Assembly (NCBI GenBank): GCA_002429245.1 | Contig: DIZA01000002.1 | Span: forward strand, 139,399-203,398 | Origin: Candidatus Saccharibacteria bacterium UBA6040 | GTDB taxonomy: Bacteria; Patescibacteriota; Saccharimonadia; Saccharimonadales; Saccharimonadaceae | DNA: 64,000 nt | Direction of reading: 5' to 3' | Part shown: positions 49,420 through 58,671 of the stretch, piece by piece | Layout of the letters: each line of letters opens with the position of its first letter | How positions within the stretch are numbered: position 1 is the first letter of the stretch | Position numbers and translations under genes: made by a program | Notes under the pieces: generated by a model | The model's input: the letters and a program-made list of their open reading frames with translations, nothing else | Database searches by the model: none | What the model was told of the DNA's origin: nothing

Positions 49420-51951
49420 TTATTCGATCGGCTCCCTATCAACTCGTCGGCCGTAGAGTTTGTGGATCTCCACCACAAAGATAGGAGCAATAAAAGCGAT
49501 CAGGCTCGTGATAAAGAGGTCACCGATGGCAATAGGATGGATATTAAGCAGCCCTTGAAGCGGTCCAAACACGGCTAGTAACTGCAGAATAACAGATATG
49601 GTCAGACCGATGTAGAATGGCTTATTAATCACTTTAAGACGAGTAAAGAGCGACTGGAAGGTGCTACGGGCGTTAAAGGCGTTCGCCCACTGCATAACAA
49701 CCAAGGCGCAAAACGTCACGGTGTGACCGTAATCGACGCCGTAACGGATACTAAAGTAGGCATACATCGAGACGGCAAGTGTTGCCATGGTAATCGCCAC
49801 GAGGACGATACGGAAGATCATGTACTTGCTCAGTAGCGGTGCTGTCGGGGAAATTGGCTTCATCTTCATAATATGTTTCTCGCCTGGTTCAAGCCCAAGG
49901 GGGATCACCATAGCAGTATCCGTTACCAAGTTCACCCATAGGATTTGGACTGGCGACAGTGGCATTGGAAAGCCGAGGGCAAGAGAGATAACTGCTGTTG
50001 CCGCCTCACCAGTGTTGGTGGAAAGCAGATAAAACAGCATGCGACGGATATTCGAGAAGATAATACGCCCCTCTTTCATCGCACGGATGATACTTTCGAA
50101 GTCGTTATTGAGAAGGATGATGTCACCAGCGTCTTTGGCAATTTGGGAGCCACTTCCCATGGCAACGCCGACATGAGCGCTTGAGAGGGCGGGAACGTCG
50201 TTTACCCCGTCACCGGTCATAGCGGTCACCTCTTTCACCTTGAGTGCCTGCAAGATACGGAATTTATTCTCTGGAGTGACACGTGAGAAGATGAACGACG
50301 ACTCCACTTTTTTCTGCAGCTGCCTATCAGTTAATTCGCTAATCTCTCGACTATCAAACACTTGATCACGGGATTCGATTAACCCGAGCTGTTTTCCAAT
50401 ATGAAAGGCTGTTTCGAAGTGGTCACCGGTGATCATGCGCACGGTGACACCTGCTCGCTGAGCGGTCAAAATAGCTCGTCTGGCGGTTGGACGCAAGGTA
50501 TCGGCGACCCCCATAAACCCAACGAAGGTAAAGAGTGGTTTGGTCGATAGTTCACCGAAGGCTTCAAGTGGTCTGGCTACTTTGCCAGTCGCGAGGGCAA
50601 TGACACGATAACCTCTGGCAGTAAATGCGCCAAGGGCTTGTTCGGCTTCAGCTCTTTCGGTGGCAGAAAGATGACTTCGGTCGATAATCTGCTCGGGGGC
50701 ACCCTTCACAACCAGATCGTACTCGCCTTCGTGGTGCCAGATGTTGCCACTCATCGAGAATGTTTGGTCAAATGGCAGTTTTTTAATCGGTTCACCCTTT
50801 AACTTAATGAAATCTTCCGCTCTAGTAAACTCAATCATGGCAATATCCAGAGGATCTCTTGTGTGTTCGCCGTGGTGGTTAATCGTTCGGTGTGCGATGG
50901 CGGGGAGATGGTGTTTGCTGTGTTTTGGTTGCCAGTGTTCTTGGACAGACAGTTTGTTCTCGGTCAGTGTGCCTGTCTTATCTGTTGCGATGGTCGTAAT
51001 GACTCCAATCGTTTCGATCGCTTTCATGGTACGAACCAGAGCTTTTTTAGCTGCCATTCGCCGCATACCAAGGACGAGAATGACAGAGATGGCTACAGGG
51101 AGGCTTTCTGGAACGGCCGAGACTGACAAAGCGAGGACGAAACGAATCGCTTCGGTCAATTCAACGCCTCTATAAATGGCGAGCGCAAACGATCCGACCG
51201 CAAGACCCCCTACCGCCATGACGATATAGCCAAGCAGTCTGTCGATCTTTTTCTGTACAGGACTTGTGCTAGCATCTGATGATTTACGTGATAAGGCGGC
51301 GATACGGCCAAACTCTGACGTATTACCGGTGAAGACGACGACGCCGGTTGCTTGCCCGGAGACGATGAATGACCCCTGGAATAGCATGTTCGCTTGTTCG
51401 TAGACTTCTCTATTTGCGTTGAGGGTGACAGTCGTTTTGTTAACTGGTGCTGATTCGCCCGTCAGTACCGACTCATCAACCCGAAGCGTGTTAGTGATCG
51501 TGAGACGGATATCAGCTGGGATCTTGTCTCCTTCGTTGAGCTGAATGATGTCACCGGGAACTAATTCGGAGTCGTCAATGTAACGAGTTTCGCTTCCCCT
51601 GATTACTTCGACACGTTGTGAGGTGTGTTTTTGTAGTGAACGAAGGATGCGCTCGGTCGTAAATCGTTGCACATAATAAATAATTGCGCTGGTTGCCATA
51701 ATGACAAGGATAATGACGGCGTCAAAAATAGCGTGATGGAATAAGCTAATCACCGCAGCGATAAACAGCACGAGCATGAAAACGTTGAGGAACGGTTCGG
51801 CGAGCTTGCGCCACAAGGGATCGCTTTTGATTTGGATCGTATTATGCCCGTAAGTATCGAGTCGTTCTTTTACTTCGCGACTCGATAGTCCATCTGGCCC
51901 AGTGCCGAGCTCTTTGTAGGTGGCTTCGATCGATCGGTCGTAATAAAGCAT
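49420..51951 (-). CDS. P-type cation-transporting ATPase (P2, calcium-type)
   Basis: An 843-aa P2-type ATPase. Landmarks: TGES at 164-167 (actuator), M4 PESLP at 281-285, phosphorylated Asp324 in DKTGTLT, KGAPEQII, TGDH, MTGDGVNDVPAL, and M6 NLVTDT. About ten membrane helices. The PESLP and NLVTDT motifs fit calcium (SPCA/SERCA-like) transport, but manganese or another cation is possible. TGA-TACAAT ends 7 nt before the ATG. Confidence 0.93.
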   Translation of the reverse strand: MLYYDRSIEATYKELGTGPDGLSSREVKERLDTYGHNTIQIKSDPLWRKLAEPFLNVFMLVLFIAAVISLFHHAIFDAVIILVIMATSAIIYYVQRFTTERILRSLQKHTSQRVEVIRGSETRYIDDSELVPGDIIQLNEGDKIPADIRLTITNTLRVDESVLTGESAPVNKTTVTLNANREVYEQANMLFQGSFIVSGQATGVVVFTGNTSEFGRIAALSRKSSDASTSPVQKKIDRLLGYIVMAVGGLAVGSFALAIYRGVELTEAIRFVLALSVSAVPESLPVAISVILVLGMRRMAAKKALVRTMKAIETIGVITTIATDKTGTLTENKLSVQEHWQPKHSKHHLPAIAHRTINHHGEHTRDPLDIAMIEFTRAEDFIKLKGEPIKKLPFDQTFSMSGNIWHHEGEYDLVVKGAPEQIIDRSHLSATERAEAEQALGAFTARGYRVIALATGKVARPLEAFGELSTKPLFTFVGFMGVADTLRPTARRAILTAQRAGVTVRMITGDHFETAFHIGKQLGLIESRDQVFDSREISELTDRQLQKKVESSFIFSRVTPENKFRILQALKVKEVTAMTGDGVNDVPALSSAHVGVAMGSGSQIAKDAGDIILLNNDFESIIRAMKEGRIIFSNIRRMLFYLLSTNTGEAATAVISLALGFPMPLSPVQILWVNLVTDTAMVIPLGLEPGEKHIMKMKPISPTAPLLSKYMIFRIVLVAITMATLAVSMYAYFSIRYGVDYGHTVTFCALVVMQWANAFNARSTFQSLFTRLKVINKPFYIGLTISVILQLLAVFGPLQGLLNIHPIAIGDLFITSLIAFIAPIFVVEIHKLYGRRVDREPIE

Positions 51952-51958
51952 TAGCTCT

Positions 51959-52003
51959 ATTGTATCAAAAAATAGCCTCTCCTATAAGGGAAAGGCTATT
52001 TTT
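51959..52003 (-). terminator. Terminator then extended -10 promoter
   Basis: AAAAATAGCC/GGCTATTTTT stem (51966-52003) ends the Gre-like gene; right after it TGA-TACAAT (51959-51967) starts the P-type ATPase. Confidence 0.75.
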
Positions 52004-52018
52004 AAGATGCGTCACTGT

Positions 52019-52531
52019 CTACGAAATTCGTACTAGTTTGAAGGTCGTACTGTGCATTCCCGAGCTCCATTCGACGATGTCTTTGACGGTCTTTCCGACA
52101 AGGTTACGTCCGAGTGGGCTGAGGACTGAAATACGTCCGTCACTTGGGTTGGCTTCAATCGTATCAACCAGTGTGTAACGGAAGAGTCTTCCCTGCTGGT
52201 CGATAAGATCAACAACTGATCCCATGGCAACTTTCATACGTGCTCGCTTCGAAGGCAACAGTTTGGCTTCTTGAATTGTTTGATGTTTTTCGGATAATTC
52301 TGATTCAATCGATTCAAGTCGCGCCAAACGCTCAATGCGTTCAAGGCGGTCGTCGTGCCCCGTGGTCTTATCTATGTCGTGCAGACCCATGATGGTCATT
52401 GTACGATCGTGTTCTAATTGTGAAATTGCTTTCTTTAACTCTTTCATACCCTTTTTACTGAGTAGGATAGTTTTTTCTGACACTTTATTTGACGTGGTTA
52501 CTTTATTAGTGGTGATGGTGGTGTTCAACAT
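52019..52531 (-). CDS. GreA/GreB-like transcription factor
   Basis: A 170-aa protein. The N-terminal half is a coiled coil (LSKKGMKELKKAISQLEHDRTMT...LARLESIESELSEKHQTIQEA) and the C-terminal half is the GreA FKBP-like domain (VAMGSVVDLIDQQGRLFRYTLVDTIEANPSDGRISVLSPLGRNLVGKTVKDIVEW). Gre factors enter the RNA polymerase secondary channel to rescue arrested complexes. The acidic coiled-coil tip is not typical (DDRLERIERL), so it may be a Gre-like variant. AGGAGG lies 11 nt before the ATG at 52531; a GTG at 52540 is too close to it. Confidence 0.8.
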   Translation of the reverse strand: MLNTTITTNKVTTSNKVSEKTILLSKKGMKELKKAISQLEHDRTMTIMGLHDIDKTTGHDDRLERIERLARLESIESELSEKHQTIQEAKLLPSKRARMKVAMGSVVDLIDQQGRLFRYTLVDTIEANPSDGRISVLSPLGRNLVGKTVKDIVEWSSGMHSTTFKLVRIS

Positions 52532-52645
52532 AATGTTCACTCCCTCCTTGTTATGTGCTGCTCGCAGCGTTTTTGTTGTAGCAATATGATGCGCTACTGC
52601 TTATAGTATTGCGCGTCTTCCTGAAGAGAGTCTTAAAAGTACTCG

Positions 52646-53317
52646 TTATTTTGTTGTAATTTTGCCATCCTTCAATGTGAAGGTGCGATCGGTCTTTCCT
52701 GCTATCTCTAAATCGTGTGTCACAACGATAATCGTGGTCTTTTGGCTTCTTGATAAATCGTGGAGGAGGTCGAATATCTTCTTCCCCGTTGCGCTATCAA
52801 GGTTACCTGTTGGCTCATCGGCGAGGATGTAGGCTGGTTGATTTGCAAGTGCGCGAGCAATGCTGACGCGTTGTTGCTGTCCACCACTGAGCCTCGACGG
52901 ACGACGCTGTTGTTGGTCCTCTTCAATGCCAACTGACGCTAGAAGTTGCGAGGCGCGGTCCAGACGGCTACTGCTAGGGTAGCCTCCGAACTCTAGTGCC
53001 AGCATGACATTTTCAAGTGCGGTAAGGTTTGGGACGAGGTTGTATTGCTGGAAGACGAAGCCGATCTTTTTCGCTCGGTACTGCGTCTGATTGCCGCCAC
53101 TGAGTTTATTAATCTCGGTCTCATCAACGATGATACTTCCTGTTGATGGGTTGTCGAGAGCTCCGAGAATGCTCAGAAGGGTACTTTTCCCACTTCCTGA
53201 CTTTCCGATGATGCTGACGAACTCACCTGTTTTGACCGAGAGGTTCACGTCCTTTAGGGCTTGGACTTGTCCACCTGGGGTGCTAAATGTCTTTGATACG
53301 TTTTCTACGGTTAACAT
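52646..53317 (-). CDS. ABC transporter ATPase (MacB/LolD type)
   Basis: A 223-aa ATP-binding subunit. Walker A GKSGSGKSTLLS, Q-loop, signature LSGGQQQRVSIARAL, Walker B YILADEPTGNLD and H-loop VVTHD are all present; the MacB-group insert NKLSGGNQTQYRAKKIGFVFQQYNLVPNLTALENV is seen. TAGGAG 5 nt before the ATG, 8 nt after the permease gene stop, so it is made with it. Confidence 0.94.
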   Translation of the reverse strand: MLTVENVSKTFSTPGGQVQALKDVNLSVKTGEFVSIIGKSGSGKSTLLSILGALDNPSTGSIIVDETEINKLSGGNQTQYRAKKIGFVFQQYNLVPNLTALENVMLALEFGGYPSSSRLDRASQLLASVGIEEDQQQRRPSRLSGGQQQRVSIARALANQPAYILADEPTGNLDSATGKKIFDLLHDLSRSQKTTIIVVTHDLEIAGKTDRTFTLKDGKITTK

Positions 53318-53325
53318 AGGATCTC

Positions 53326-54699
53326 CTATTCAGTCCTTAGTACTTCTGCTGGTCGAATACGGGCGGTTAACCACGCTGGGATTGCACTTCCGAGAAGGGC
53401 GATCAACAGAGTAATACCGACGGCTGCAAGGAAGATCTGTGGGGTCAAACTTGCAGTGACTTGTGTAAGGTTAGTATTGAGTTGGTTACGAGCACTTGCG
53501 AATCCGCCACCAAAACCACCTCTTGCTCCGCGTCCCGTTGTGCTGGCTGACGTTGACGCACTGTTTTGGCTATTAGATACAAGTGAAGTTGTCATTGGGC
53601 CACTGACGAGGATACCGAAGACGAGTCCGATAACTGCGCCGATGACCGTGATAGTGAGTCCTTCGACAATGAATTGTCCGATAACTTTTCCGTTTGAGCC
53701 ACCGATTGCTTTGATGACACCGATTTCACGACGACGTTCACGAACGACGAGGATCATCGCGAGGAGGATAATTAAAGCTCCTGCTGCGGCGGCTGCGATC
53801 ACACCGGCGAGGGTGAGGCTGGCGATACCTTCAAGTGATGTCACACTTGTGGCTGCTTGCTCTGCTTCGCTAGTGATATCGGCTTTGTCGCCGAGGGCTG
53901 TCTTTAGCGCAGTGACAGTTAAAGCAACGTTATCGCTACTATTTACCTTTGCACTGACACTACTGACAGCACCGGCTTGGTCAGTCAATGTTTGAACGGT
54001 TGCAAGGGGCATGATGATGCCACTATCCTGGAATGCGTTTCCTGTTGTGTAGATTCCTTTCACCGTAATGGTTTGGCCATAGGCAGTGAATGTACTTCCA
54101 ACGGTTAAGTTGTTCTTGGTTGCAAGGGTCGCACCAACAAGTGCAATGTTGTCTGAGCTGTTTCCGTCAATCGCTGCACCGCTACTAATAGTAAGCGTTC
54201 CACCAGTTGTTGAAACTGAGTTCGCATCAGTTGTTCCTGTCACGCTGATACGTGGAGTTGGCGCTGGGCGAGTTGTTGCGGTTGCCGTTGTATCGGCTCC
54301 AGTCGTATCCGTCGACGCCTGGGTCGTTGAGGTACTTCGTTGCTGACGTGCTCCGAATGACCCCAGTGTCAGTGATGACGTCAGGTTCGTGTCGGTCGTT
54401 GTCATCTGGTCGGTCAGTGACGACGTTACAGAACTGACGTTCGTCGTACTTTTAATAGTTGCAATTTGAGCCGCAGTCAGAGGATCTCCTCCACCCTGGT
54501 CTCCCATGACTCCAGCTGGGCGAATCGTAATTGCAGTTCCAGCATTTGCTTTAACGTCATTAATTTTCGCGAGGACACTGCCACGTGCGACCAACATACT
54601 CAGGATCAGTGCAATACTGATAGCGAACATGAGGACGATTGCACCTGATTTCAGTGGACTCCGAACGGCGTTTTTTACGCCACGTGTCACAACGTTCAT
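53326..54699 (-). CDS. ABC transporter permease (MacB/FtsX type)
   Basis: A 457-aa permease with one N-terminal membrane helix (about 20-40), a large outside domain (about 45-285) rich in Thr and Ser with low-complexity stretches, and three C-terminal helices (about 290-320, 340-370 and 425-450) of the FtsX fold. It works with the adjacent ATPase to export peptides, antimicrobials or lipoproteins. AAGGAG lies 11 nt before the ATG. Located next to a two-component system that probably controls it. Confidence 0.9.
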   Translation of the reverse strand: MNVVTRGVKNAVRSPLKSGAIVLMFAISIALILSMLVARGSVLAKINDVKANAGTAITIRPAGVMGDQGGGDPLTAAQIATIKSTTNVSSVTSSLTDQMTTTDTNLTSSLTLGSFGARQQRSTSTTQASTDTTGADTTATATTRPAPTPRISVTGTTDANSVSTTGGTLTISSGAAIDGNSSDNIALVGATLATKNNLTVGSTFTAYGQTITVKGIYTTGNAFQDSGIIMPLATVQTLTDQAGAVSSVSAKVNSSDNVALTVTALKTALGDKADITSEAEQAATSVTSLEGIASLTLAGVIAAAAAGALIILLAMILVVRERRREIGVIKAIGGSNGKVIGQFIVEGLTITVIGAVIGLVFGILVSGPMTTSLVSNSQNSASTSASTTGRGARGGFGGGFASARNQLNTNLTQVTASLTPQIFLAAVGITLLIALLGSAIPAWLTARIRPAEVLRTE

Positions 54700-54741
54700 T
54701 ATGTTTATATCTCCTTGTTATAGTTATTCGGTAGTAACAAG

Positions 54742-54762
54742 CGTCACTATGGACGTTACTAT
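54742..54762 (-). promoter_or_regulatory. Tandem repeats, likely response-regulator site
   Basis: CGTCACTAT (54742-54750) and CGTTACTAT (54754-54762) are direct repeats 12 bp apart, upstream of a TATAAC -10 for the permease gene. OmpR-type regulators bind such tandem half-sites. The second repeat overlaps the histidine kinase stop. Confidence 0.45.
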
Positions 54763-55790
54763 AATTGGGGATCTTGAATTTTAGCTGTAAGGTTTCTTAA
54801 GTTTGGCAGATAAAACGTAAATGACGTTTCTTTCTCTGTTGAACTAGCCTGAATATAGCCATGGTGAATCTCCGCAATCTTCTTTGCGATCGCAAGTCCT
54901 AGCCCAAGTCCATTCTTTCCGCTTTCAGTTCGTGAGTTATCTGCACGGTAAAAACGATCAAAAATGTGCGGCAGTTTTTCTTCGCTGATCGGTGTCCCTG
55001 TGTTTCTAATCTCAAATCCAGTCATGAGCCGTTTTTCGAAAATACGAATTGAGATACGTGAGTGGTCGGGACTATATTTAACAGCATTCTCGACGAGGAT
55101 GTTCATGAGTTCAATCACGGCAGCTTCGTTACCAAAAATAAGTGCGTTCTTTCGAGTCGTAATATCGAAGCGCTTTTTTGAACGAGCAAATGGTTTCATC
55201 GCAGAGGGTAATAGTTCAACTAGGTCGATTTGCTTCTTTTCGAGCTTGTCGTAATCGAGGCGCGCCATCTTCAGAAGCATTTCTGATAGTTGAATCAGCT
55301 TGTCGACTTCCTCGAGGTTACTTTCGAGTAGTTCTTTGGCTTCATCAAGCGCAAGGTTGTCATCACGTAGGTAGACCTCCAGTTCGGCTTTCATTGCCGC
55401 GAGAGGTGTGCGTAGTTCGTGGCTGGCGTCACTCGTGAACCTGCTTTGGGCTTCATGGGCTTTTTCGATTGGTCCTAGTGTTCGACGGGCTAAGAAATAA
55501 CTACCGAATCCACCAGCGACCAGAATAAAGGCATTAATGTAAACCAGTGCGAGAATCATCTGCACTGCCGCTTGTCGAGATTGGTCCATGCGTAGTTCAT
55601 CCTGGAAGTCGGTTGTCAGTGGACTTCGTGGTCGAATACTCGGATCAATCAAACTGTGCTGCAAGTTTTCGAGACGAATGTTTACTTCGTGAAAGTTGAG
55701 CTGATAAATGGCAAAACTAAAGATAAGGCTGATCGCCATAATGATGACCAAGTACCAAGCGGTCAATTTAACGGTGGCGGATTTAAACAC
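54759..55790 (-). CDS. Sensor histidine kinase
   Basis: A 343-aa membrane histidine kinase. Two membrane helices (about 11-31 and 76-98) bracket a short outside sensor loop of about 45 residues. The H-box is SDASHELRTPL with His124, N-box NILVENAVKYS, then FDRFYRAD and GLGLGLAI. It starts with GTG 3 nt after the regulator's stop; GAGG lies 8 nt upstream in the regulator gene. With the ABC exporter next door it may sense envelope or antimicrobial stress. Confidence 0.93.
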   Translation of the reverse strand: MFKSATVKLTAWYLVIIMAISLIFSFAIYQLNFHEVNIRLENLQHSLIDPSIRPRSPLTTDFQDELRMDQSRQAAVQMILALVYINAFILVAGGFGSYFLARRTLGPIEKAHEAQSRFTSDASHELRTPLAAMKAELEVYLRDDNLALDEAKELLESNLEEVDKLIQLSEMLLKMARLDYDKLEKKQIDLVELLPSAMKPFARSKKRFDITTRKNALIFGNEAAVIELMNILVENAVKYSPDHSRISIRIFEKRLMTGFEIRNTGTPISEEKLPHIFDRFYRADNSRTESGKNGLGLGLAIAKKIAEIHHGYIQASSTEKETSFTFYLPNLRNLTAKIQDPQL

Positions 55791-55793
55791 TGA

Positions 55794-56465
55794 CTATGCC
55801 TCGAGTTTGTAGCCAAACCCTCGAACCGTGTGGATCAGCGGTTTCTTGAATGGGCTATCAATTTTGTTCCGTAGGTATTTAATATAGACTTCAACGGTAT
55901 TAGGTAAGATGTCAGCATCATAATCCCAGACGTGACTAATAATCACTTCTTTACTGAGTGGTCGGCCAGGGTTTCGTAGCATGTATTCCAGCAGTGCAAA
56001 TTCTTTGCTGGTGAGTTGGACTGATTTTCCTGCACGAGCAACGCTGTACGTAATCGTATCAAGGCTTAAGTCCCCCGCTTCAAGGATAGCCGATTGTTGT
56101 TCGGTAGGACGTCGAAGTAATGCTCGAACACGCGCGAGTAACTCTTCAAGCGCAAATGGCTTAACGAGATAGTCGTCGGCACCGGCATCAAGTCCTGCTG
56201 CTCGTTCAGAGACGCTTCCCAGGGCGCTGAGGAATAAGACCGGTGTGTGTACTTTAGCGTCACGCATTGCTTTGACAATTGCGAGGCCATCGTAATCTCC
56301 AGGAAGCATGCGGTCAATAATAGCGATATCGTATGGCTCAGTAGTGGCCATAGCGTGTCCTTCGTCTCCGTCAAAAGCGACGTCGACGGCATAAGTTTCT
56401 TGCTCAAGTGCCTTTTTCAAGGCACGCGCAATCTTGTGTTCATCTTCTACAATTAATACTCTCAT
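55794..56465 (-). CDS. OmpR/PhoB-family response regulator
   Basis: A 223-aa regulator. The receiver domain has the acidic pocket VEDEH, phospho-acceptor Asp51 (IIDRMLPGDYDG) and Lys in YLVKPFALEELLARVRALLRR. The winged-helix output has LTSKEFALLEYMLRNPGRPLSKEVI and the wing NTVEVYIKYLRNKI...HTVRGFGYKLE. TATAAT ends 6 nt before the ATG. It pairs with the histidine kinase downstream. Confidence 0.94.
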   Translation of the reverse strand: MRVLIVEDEHKIARALKKALEQETYAVDVAFDGDEGHAMATTEPYDIAIIDRMLPGDYDGLAIVKAMRDAKVHTPVLFLSALGSVSERAAGLDAGADDYLVKPFALEELLARVRALLRRPTEQQSAILEAGDLSLDTITYSVARAGKSVQLTSKEFALLEYMLRNPGRPLSKEVIISHVWDYDADILPNTVEVYIKYLRNKIDSPFKKPLIHTVRGFGYKLEA

Positions 56466-56528
56466 ATAGCTATTATACCGCTATTTTGCTGAGAGATGAC
56501 TTAACCCAAAGAATTTTGTAGGGTTTAT

Positions 56529-56864
56529 TTAAGCAATGACACTGGTCGAAGGAGCGTAGCTATCGCTCCAAGCTTGCATGTCTTTAAGAATTGGCATAAG
56601 GTCACGGCCTTTTGTTGTCAGGCGGTACTCACAGCGACTATCCGAGGTCGTCGCATTTTTAGTGATAATACCCTCGGCTTCAAGGTGGTCAAGCCGAGCG
56701 GATAATGTTCGAGGGTTAATACCCTCTACAAGGTCCTGAATTTGGCAAAAACGAACAGATTCTTCGTTGATAAAGAAACGCAGTAACTGAGGCGTCCACT
56801 TGTCACCAAGAATTTTTGTTGCTTCCTTGACGCATCCTACTTTTTCCATAGTTTCTGTACTCAT
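56529..56864 (-). CDS. HxlR-family transcriptional regulator
   Basis: A 111-aa winged-helix protein of the HxlR group. KILGDKWTPQLLRFF and RFCQIQDLVEGINPRTLSARLDHLEAEGIITK are the family's helices, and DSRCEYRLTTKGRDL is the wing. Cys11 and Cys40 could serve as thiol sensors. It lies just after the FAD oxidase gene's neighbourhood and could control it. ATG 56864 is preferred, with TATAGT ending 10 nt upstream; MEKVGC (56849) is an alternative. Confidence 0.88.
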   Translation of the reverse strand: MSTETMEKVGCVKEATKILGDKWTPQLLRFFINEESVRFCQIQDLVEGINPRTLSARLDHLEAEGIITKNATTSDSRCEYRLTTKGRDLMPILKDMQAWSDSYAPSTSVIA

Positions 56865-56905
56865 AGTACCTATTACTATACATTATCTAGTTAAAATCGT
56901 CAAAG

Positions 56906-58570
56906 CTACTTGATCCACTCGCCATCGTTATTGGTGCGAATATGATCCATGCTATATTCCCATGACGCGTCGGTTTTCTTGTGGGGATTAAAGATATATC
57001 CAGGATCAAAGATTTCTTTCGTTTCTTTAAAGAGTTGATACATTTCATCACCAAAGACAGCCGGTAACCATGGGCCGCGTACCATTCCATCGTTGTGCTC
57101 GCCCGCCATCGTGCCACCGTATTTGAGGACGAGTGGAATAATTTCGCGCATCACCGGTTCGAGCTTGGCTTGGTCGCGCTTTCCTTCAATATTCAGCAGC
57201 GGAACAATGTGGAAGTTCCCGTCGCCAAAGTGGCCAGAAAGTGTTGCAGGCAATTTGTACTTACGAATAATGCGTCGAAGCTTCGGAAGAAATTCGGGTA
57301 AGTATTTCGGCTGGACGGTCATGTCATCAATAAACGGCGAGGCATACTTGTCTTTAATGCGATTGCGCAGGAGCGATAGTGACGAACGGCGAATTTGCCA
57401 GAATGGTGCACTGGCCGATTCGTCGCCTTCGATATCCGTTCGCAAGTGAAACTTCAGTAGGGCATCATGTAGTTTTGAAATCTTCGCGTAGACTTCTTCT
57501 TTCGTCTGACCCTCAAACTCAATCATCAAGACGATATTCGGCAAGTGCCCTTTAAAACGAACGACAGACCGTAAAAGCCAGGCTTGTTGTTTGAGCATTT
57601 CTTTCATACCAATTTGTTTTGAGAAACTTCTAAAATGTTTTAGTCCAAGAGTAAAGGTAATATCATCAAAGCCTTCGAAGGTTGCGGGCTTATGTTCCAT
57701 AACTAACGGGATGATCCGCCCTAGTTGATTGAACGATGAGAGATACGCTAACAATAGTCCAGCGTGTGGTGCTTTAGGGACGACTTCTAACTTAATGTCT
57801 GTAATGATGCCGAGTGTCCCCTGGCTACCTGCAATAAGTTGTGTCATATCAAAGATGCCCGTTGTTCGGTCCCAGACGCTCCACAGGTTATAGCCCATTG
57901 AGTTTTTATTGACCTGCGGGCGAGCATTCTTAATATGGTCATAGTTCGCTTCGATCAATTCGTAGACCTTTTTATAAAGCTGTCCCTCGAATGTTTTCTG
58001 CTTCATCTTAATAATGAGTTCTTTTTTGGTGAGCGGCTTGACGGTGTATTCTTTGCCATCTGCGAAAACAACTTTTAATTCCCGGACTGAGCGATCAGCG
58101 TTCCCGTAACGAAGTGACTGCTCGCCACCCGAGTTATTAGCGACCATGCCACCAATCGTCGAAATTGCTCGCGAGGCTGGCGCTGAACCAAGCATTAAGT
58201 CGTGCGCAGTTAGTAATGGATCGATATCACGTAAAAATACACCTGGTTGTGCATGTAGGATAGTTCCTGACAATCCTTCAAGCTTTGAAAAGTGTCTCGT
58301 CATGCTGAGGACGAGAGAGCTCCCGATTGCCGCACCTGACATATCGGTACCAGCACTTCTGGTAGTGATTGAAAGTGACGGATAGCTTTCTTTGTACTTA
58401 TGAACAAAAGTGACAAGGTTCTGGACGTCTTTCGAGTCCTTGGGCTCTAAAACGGCCTGCGGAATAATCTCATATATACTGGCATCGCGGCTGTGCTCAA
58501 TCCTGTCTTCACGATGCGTGAGGATACTGCCTTTGAAGACACGCTGCAAGTTATGAAATAGATCCTCCAT
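56906..58570 (-). CDS. FAD-linked oxidase (GlcD-like)
   Basis: A 554-aa FAD-dependent oxidase/dehydrogenase. The FAD_binding_4 (PCMH) domain has SLSITTRSAGTDMSGAAIGSSLVLSMTRHF, then GGMVANNSGGEQSLRYGN and ITDIKLEVVPKA. The C-terminal FAD-oxidase domain ends in LSGHFGDGNFHIVPL and GEHNDGMVRG. It lacks the C-terminal Fe-S domain found in larger homologues. The likely substrate is a 2-hydroxy acid such as lactate or glycolate; not decidable here. TATACT ends 8 nt before the ATG. Confidence 0.9.
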   Translation of the reverse strand: MEDLFHNLQRVFKGSILTHREDRIEHSRDASIYEIIPQAVLEPKDSKDVQNLVTFVHKYKESYPSLSITTRSAGTDMSGAAIGSSLVLSMTRHFSKLEGLSGTILHAQPGVFLRDIDPLLTAHDLMLGSAPASRAISTIGGMVANNSGGEQSLRYGNADRSVRELKVVFADGKEYTVKPLTKKELIIKMKQKTFEGQLYKKVYELIEANYDHIKNARPQVNKNSMGYNLWSVWDRTTGIFDMTQLIAGSQGTLGIITDIKLEVVPKAPHAGLLLAYLSSFNQLGRIIPLVMEHKPATFEGFDDITFTLGLKHFRSFSKQIGMKEMLKQQAWLLRSVVRFKGHLPNIVLMIEFEGQTKEEVYAKISKLHDALLKFHLRTDIEGDESASAPFWQIRRSSLSLLRNRIKDKYASPFIDDMTVQPKYLPEFLPKLRRIIRKYKLPATLSGHFGDGNFHIVPLLNIEGKRDQAKLEPVMREIIPLVLKYGGTMAGEHNDGMVRGPWLPAVFGDEMYQLFKETKEIFDPGYIFNPHKKTDASWEYSMDHIRTNNDGEWIK

Positions 58571-58658
58571 GTCTCTGTAGTATATCTAGCCATAACCGCT
58601 TTGTCGAGATGCGCTCTCTGTACTATCTCTGTAACTATCTCCCTGCGGTCATTATGTG

Positions 58659-58664
58659 TATAAT
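58659..58664 (+). promoter_or_regulatory. -10 box before the AI-2E gene
   Basis: TATAAT ends 7 nt before the ATG at 58672. No clear -35. Confidence 0.55.
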
Positions 58665-58671
58665 ACGAGAC

